Source: Bifidobacterium breve (GTDB taxonomy: Bacteria; Actinomycetota; Actinomycetes; Nanopelagicales; Nanopelagicaceae). From it: 64,000 nt of DNA. Below, piece by piece: positions 63,817 to 64,000 of the stretch (the stretch's first letter is position 1; every line of letters begins with the position of its first letter). The stretch is from contig CAMAYZ010000002.1 of assembly GCA_945863115.1 (NCBI GenBank), forward strand, positions 91,237-155,236, read 5' to 3'. Below the pieces are notes generated by a model. It did not search any database and was not told the origin of the DNA. It was given only the letters and a program-made list of their open reading frames with translations. The position numbers and the translations under genes are program-made.

Positions 63817-63850
63817 GAAGCCCGGCTCCCCTTTCGAGGGGCCGGGCTTC
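63817..63850. terminator. Strong GC-rich hairpin terminator before the ligase gene
   Basis: GAAGCCCGG(CT)CCCCT-TTCG-AGGGGCCGGGCTTC pairs in 14 bp with a two-base bulge and a TTCG tetraloop. It lies between the minus-strand secreted gene (stop at 63893) and the ligase gene. The T tract is weak on either strand, so it may be a U-poor terminator. Confidence 0.75.
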
Positions 63851-63892
63851 CGTAGTGCTTAGATCAACTCCGAAGAGTTAATTAGGCCCTAT

Positions 63893-64000
63893 TTACTTCT
63901 TTAGCTTTGCAACTGCTGCAGTTAGCTTCTTAACGCTTGCGATAAGAGACTTAACTTGAGCAGCTAGTGCTGTAACAGCAGCTAGTGCATCTGATGCAGC
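63893..64000 (-). CDS. Secreted-type helical protein, C-terminal fragment (5' beyond window)
   Basis: The minus frame is open from the window edge and ends at TAA (63893-63895). Its 35 residues, AASDALAAVTALAAQVKSLI then ASVKKLTAAVAKLKK, are an Ala/Val/Leu/Lys heptad pattern typical of a coiled coil. They resemble in style the end of the secreted protein at 3748. The N-terminus is out of view, so secretion is only a guess. Confidence 0.65.
   Translation of the reverse strand, partial: AASDALAAVTALAAQVKSLIASVKKLTAAVAKLKK

Overview
The window looks like a piece of a streamlined, low-GC actinobacterial chromosome. Actinobacterial markers are CarD, SenX3-RegX3 next to gpmA, ybjN and mshA, an actinobacterial-type SerC with a DUF2530 neighbour, a DUF3027 and a DUF3263 protein, a GlnR-like regulator beside thioredoxin and MshD, a fused MutT1/SixA protein beside ppk, and a CIRCE-controlled groEL. 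The moderate to low GC, very short intergenic gaps and many overlapping convergent 3' ends fit the freshwater acI (Nanopelagicales) type of genome. That placement is an inference from style and gene content; no 16S rRNA gene is present.

From 1 to about 44.6 kb the window is housekeeping chromosome. It holds an MMPL transporter end, purU, tRNA-Arg, a saccharopine-dehydrogenase-like enzyme, an SDR, a secreted protein, a membrane diguanylate cyclase, photolyase, citrate synthase, pdxH, serC, a cold-shock protein, groEL and several redox enzymes. Next come tRNA-Thr and a polyphosphate block (ppx, mutT1/sixA, ppk1), followed by mreB, rlmB, cysS, ispDF, carD and an LpqE-like lipoprotein. The phosphate block is senX3-regX3 with divergent phoU. 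It is followed by two GT4 mannosyltransferase-like genes, gpmA, mshA, asparaginase, fur-ygfZ, thioredoxin, a glnR-like gene and a half-length mshD.

From about 44.6 to 47.1 kb there is an odd tRNA-like gene with short direct repeats, a bidirectional terminator and a three-gene sugar operon (UPF0303, PfkB kinase, aldose 1-epimerase). From 47.1 kb to the window end is an AT-richer accessory island. It opens with a ribbon-helix-helix mini-gene and the catalytic end of a tyrosine recombinase. It continues as a cell-surface glycan locus: two FkbM methyltransferases, two nucleotide-sugar dehydrogenases, four NAD-dependent epimerases including a GDP-mannose 3,5-epimerase-like one, GT11, two GT25, GT2 and GT4 glycosyltransferases, an ABC flippase and an O-antigen ligase/polymerase-like protein. 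A secreted coiled-coil-like protein begins at the right edge.

Observations most worth following: an in-frame stop that cuts off what looks like a conserved tail of MutT1/SixA; a SenX3 with no membrane segments; tandem 11-bp PHO-box-like repeats upstream of phoU; a half-size MshD; an intrinsic terminator inside the annotated start of the diguanylate cyclase gene; a tRNA-like gene with a disordered anticodon arm; unannotated mini-genes (40, 45 and perhaps 26 codons); and the mosaic glycan island itself.
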